A stretch of DNA of 64,000 nt, from assembly GCA_949357655.1 (NCBI GenBank), contig CASHTG010000007.1:434001-498000 (forward strand), given 5' to 3'. Below the pieces are notes generated by a model. It saw nothing but the letters and a program-made list of their open reading frames with translations, did no database searches and was not told the DNA's origin. The position numbers were made by a program, and so were the translations under genes. Source of the DNA: Parascedosporium putredinis. Taxonomy: Eukaryota > Ascomycota > Sordariomycetes > Microascales > Microascaceae. Below, piece by piece: positions 60,085-64,000 of the stretch; within the stretch, counting starts at the first letter, position 1, and every line of letters starts with the position of its first letter.

Positions 60085-62679
60085 GGCTCTAATCTCCCCA
60101 GCACGGGTTGATGAGAAAAAAAAAGTGAAGAAAAAAAAAGAAAAAGAATGGGCTGTTCCGCGCTTTGGCCGGAGGGCTAGACGGCGAGCCGGGGATTGGT
60201 TGATGGTGCCAAGTGTCCCCGTGCTCCTGCTCACGCGAGCTATAGTTTAGAATATGAAGTCGACGAGAGCACAAGAGTGGCGTTCAAGAAGACAGGGCTG
60301 CAATGACGAGGGGATGGCGATGAGAGCGAACAATTCGCCGGCCGGACTATGCCGCTGTAGCTTATACGGGGAAAACAGCAAGGATTTCGCCGCAGTCACC
60401 ACCAAAGACGAAAATACGAGCTTACGCAAGCAAAGCCAAACACGTATTATCAATTGATCCTTCTCGTTCCAAGATAGGTTTGAGAGGTCCTCAATCAGAT
60501 TGATAAGGTGTGGAATGTTTTGTTCCCTCCTCTCTTCAGCTTATTGTGTGTGCCGGTCGGGGATGTCTGGAGATTTGTGCGAGACTGTGGCGACGAGGAA
60601 ATTGCCGACGGAGTTAAGCCCGAAACTGTCGTGATTCAACTCGAAATTGCCGAAACGTGTTCGGCATTTTCCCCACGTTCCCCTGTTCGCCCGGGCAGCT
60701 TGATATTGAAGGCGCCGTCCTTCCTGTAAAGCCAACGACCTCGAATTGATATCCAAGAGAAAAATAAAGGGCGCCCAAAATAAAGCGAGAACCCTCTACC
60801 CTTCTCCTCTTTGTCTTTGCTTTTCCCTTAATATGGAGCGACCAAGGATGCTGCCAATTGAACGAAACTCAACAATATTTTGACTTGAATCATCGCCCAA
60901 ATGGGCCATGTAGTATGATGTTGCACATGCTAGCCTCCCGTTCGCATCATGGATATCCCGGATTCCCTTATCAGATCCGTGCCCCCCTCTCACGAGCGCT
61001 CCCCTAACCCCTGGTCCCTTCCAAGCAGTGGGGCTCCCGGTTCCGGCCTGCCAAACCCGGAGTTGCCAGCGTGTTGCGTGTCCCGGACGGGCATGGTTTG
61101 CATTAATAAACAATTGATCTATGGATCCGTTGTTGCAAGTACATCAATGTATGAATGGGATATGGAAGTAGTGGACCCAACAGCTAAGCTAGGATGATGC
61201 TTTAATTCTGCTCTCCAGACGGAAACCAGTCGCTTCCCACCCAGCTAGCCACTACGTAAAACGCACCTGTAGGCTTCCTCGACATCGCGGGGATTTATGT
61301 ATCTTGGATATTGTGAATGACCTCGCCCACAATAAATATTCCTAAATGTCTATGGCTGGATTATCGCAGTCTCCTCAGGAAGTCCTCTAAGAGATCAGGG
61401 GTGTTGAACTCACTCCATATACGCAAGAATGTCAACCCTCTTTCAACCAGTTTCACCGACTCTAGCCTCCAGCTACCTTCATATGAGAACTAAGAGGACA
61501 AAATTAAAAGAAACGGCCCAAGAGCAGAATTTGAATACCATGATCGACGACAATATCCCTCTCGTCGGGTCTTCCCCACAAAGAGTCGACCCCCGGTCCA
61601 TCTGCCGACCCTCCGTCCCTGCATCCATCGTTGGCCCATGTTCCACCAAAAGTTTTCGCTCGGCTTCCCGTACCGCCGAAGCCCACCACGAACTACCGAG
61701 GTTCAAGACTGGACCCTCTATTTCCACTTCGCGCGCGCAGGGGTCCGGCGAACTCGATGCTCGTGGTCGCTTTTTGTCTTTTTGTCCTTTTTTCTTTTTT
61801 TCTTCTTCTTCAATCCATTTATCTTTCTTCTCTTCTTTCTTGCGCTTCATCTCTTCCTCTTAAAATTTCTTGGGCATCGGTGGTGCCCCTTGCTTCAACT
61901 CTTCTATCCCACTTATGCCCTCTCTCTTTTCTGCTCACTCCTCTCGTCCCATTGATTTCCCATGTGGCGAGCACACTTCTGGTTGCTTCCGCCATCGATT
62001 TCCGGCGCAATGCAGGACGATAGAAGACCACACAGATGGCATGGCCTCAACAGATGAGAACTCCCTCGTGGCGGACTGCTTCACTACTGGTTGGAGCCTC
62101 CGGAACTTCACGCAATCAGACCTACGACTTCCTCTAGGTCTAGGAGACAAGTGCACGCCGGATGTGCTATCAATATATGAGACCTGGTCATGTCCGAACA
62201 CTGGGCCCAGCGGTTTGCCTGTTTGGTCCTAATTGGAAATTCTAAAAACAAGTGGAAAGAAATAAAAGATGAGCAATGAAGGAACAAAGAAAAAAAACGA
62301 CAGATCCATGGATCCCTTTCGCGCTGGCAATCAATATTATATAACGACAACCCTCACGCATGGATTCCCGTTCCTTTTAAGCAAAAAAAAGTGGTTCTAC
62401 AGGGTTCCTTGGTTTGTCCAAGGTCTGTTTCTGTTTCCCCTCCTTCCCGTCACCTTCTCCGCCTTCCCTTCTGCTTCTCTTACACACATCATGCGTTCTC
62501 CTCCCACCGTGGAAAAGGTAAACATGTCGTTGGCATCTAGGCCACCACACATCTAGTGCCCTCCCTCAAGCATTTTGCTATTTTAGCGCTTGCTATCGAG
62601 ACCACCTCTTCACTGTCCTCTCCCATAAGAAAAGGAAAAAAAAGTACAAGGGTTGCTCTCTCTCTCTCTTTCTCCTTCT
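60085..62679. other. Spacer, no supported gene
   Basis: Upstream flank of the transcription factor and downstream flank of the E2 gene. Contains A and T runs (60117-60145, 61780-61815) and short frames without motifs. GATCCATGGATCC occurs near 62303. Confidence 0.5.
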
Positions 62680-64000
62680 TTACAGCATGAGAGAAAGAGG
62701 GTTCTCGAGCACCTTCTTGAGCTCCTTGATCCACTCAGCACCTACCGCACCGTCCACAACCTTGTGGTCGAAGCTGGCAGTTACCGTCACCTGCTCATCC
62801 CACTCGATGCCCGTCGTGCCATCCTCGTTCTCGACAGGGACCGCCACCTTCTTGGTCGTGCCGACAGCAAGGATGGTAGACTGAGGGGGTTGATGATGGC
62901 GGTGAAGTGGTCTACCGCGCTGTTCATGCCCATGTTGGAGATGCAAATGGTGCCACCCTGGTACTCCTCGGGCTTGAGCTTGTTGTCGCGCGCCTTCTTG
63001 GCGAGCTCCTTAACCTTGGAGGAGATGGACTCGAGGCCGAGGCCCTCAACACCGGTGACGATGGGGGTGATCAAGCCGCTCGGGGTGGATACGGCAACCG
63101 AGACGTCCACCGAGTTGAACTGCCTGATGAAGCCGTCCCTCCAGCTCGAGTTGACGGCGGGCACCTTGCGCGCGGCAACCGCCATGGCCTTGATGAGGAA
63201 GTCGTTGACCGACAGCTTGTACTCGCCGTTGGCCGAGCTGTTGAGCGCCTGGCGGAGCTTGAGGAGCTTGGATACTGAGATGCGGCTGGTGACGAAGAAG
63301 TGGGGTTGTTCTGCACAGACTCCTTGAGCCTGTTGGCAATGGCGTTCCTCATGCCGCTGGTGGGGATATCCTCGTACACGGCAGCGGGCGCACCGGCCGC
63401 CGCAGCACCGCCAGAGGCAGCCTTCTTAATGTCCTCCTCGACAATCTTTCCGCCCTTGCCGGTTCCCTTGATTCCCTCCAGAGAGATGCCCTTTTCGCGG
63501 GCCAATCGCTTAGCCGCCGGGGCAATGTTGGGTTCGCGGTCGAGGGCGGTTTCGAGTCTGCCGCCCGAGGTGGTCACGAGTGTCGCCGGGCGAGGGCTCT
63601 TCCGAGGATTCAGAAGTGGGCTCAGGCTTGGTCTCCTTGGCCTCCTCCTTCTTGGGAGCTGGCGCAGGGGCGGCCTCGCCACCGGCATCCTTGAGGGTGA
63701 AGTTCTCGAAAGCGGAGACGTCGGTTCCTTCTTCAACCAAAACGGCAATAGGCTATAGAAGAAGGCAAAAAAGAGTTAGAAAAAAACCAAATATCAATGA
63801 TGAGTCAATGTTGGACGATGCGCGGTTATCCTATGACACTTTCAGGAGTTTCGCGACGAGACTAGAGTCCTTGTGGAGGACTGCAAAGTCAAGGGAAAGA
63901 GATGGAAACATAAAAAAAAAAGTGAACTTACGTTACCAACGGCAACGTCCTTCTCACCAGACTCCTTGAGGAGCTTGGCGATAACGCCCTCCTCCTGGAA
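62680..64000 (-). CDS. lat1: Pyruvate dehydrogenase E2, dihydrolipoamide acetyltransferase (partial)
   Basis: The gene runs off the right edge, so the N-terminus (mitochondrial targeting peptide and lipoyl-lysine) is missing. The visible part opens within the lipoyl domain (EEGVIAKLLKESGEKDVAVGN), and an intron 63753-63931 joins it to PIAVLVEEGTDVSAF. An Ala/Pro/Glu-rich hinge follows, then the E1/E3-binding domain (NIAPAAKRLAREKGISLE, GIKGTGKGGKIVEEDI). Then comes the acyltransferase core: VNDFLIKAMAVAARKVP, LITPIVTGVEGLGL and, near the end, SFDHKVVDGAVGAEW with the catalytic His and Asp-Gly, ending PLSLML. It makes acetyl-CoA in the mitochondrial PDH complex. Breaks lie at G4 63302-63305, near 63585-63600 and near 62870-62885. 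Confidence 0.93.

Noticed and set aside
3900..64000. Programmed ribosomal frameshifting as the cause of the many frame changes
   Set aside because: The sites differ in base, direction relative to codons and context, and occur in unrelated genes; missing bases in runs explain them more simply.

Overview
The window looks like nuclear DNA of a filamentous ascomycete (Pezizomycotina, probably Sordariomycetes). The signs are short GT..AG introns of about 60-180 nt with CTAAC/CTGAC-like branch sites, a HET-domain protein, a Zn2Cys6 transcription factor, a secreted intradiol dioxygenase, an Mbp1-type APSES factor and METTL16. Coding DNA is GC-rich and the spacers are long and rich in pyrimidine or A tracts. 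No rRNA, tRNA, CRISPR array or complete transposon was seen by eye. The species cannot be fixed from the sequence alone.

Layout: a gene tail at 1-155; secreted intradiol dioxygenase (3900-5533, +); secreted protein with a KDEL C-terminus (6372-7323, -); secreted DUF4360-like protein with an acidic repeat tail (8785-9876, -); small unknown protein (11064-11737, -); GNAT acetyltransferase (13612-14253, +); LYR-motif protein (14319-15485, -). A dense housekeeping block follows: Mbp1 (+), Pep7/Vac1 (-), Met8 (+), a very large unknown protein (26614-31154, +), HET-domain protein (-), CENP-L/Fta1 (+), DUF4139 protein (-), a membrane protein (+) and METTL16 (+). From 45.2 to 62.7 kb the DNA is gene-poor. 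It holds two related cysteine-module secreted proteins (46550-47227 and 50630-51405, both -) and a Zn2Cys6 regulator (57197-60084, -). The pyruvate dehydrogenase E2 subunit (62680-64000, -) runs off the right edge.

The genes do not form one pathway. The core block covers cell-cycle transcription, endosomal fusion, siroheme synthesis, kinetochore assembly, RNA methylation and PDH, next to an accessory set of secreted proteins and a HET protein.

The strongest structural signal is technical: almost every conserved gene has its reading frame broken one or more times, mostly by one missing base in a short G, C, A or T run. Homology-like sequence resumes at once in the next frame. Met8 and one secreted-protein gene are clean. 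This pattern fits homopolymer indels of an unpolished long-read assembly better than pseudogenes. The gene models below therefore give the intended span and point out each break.
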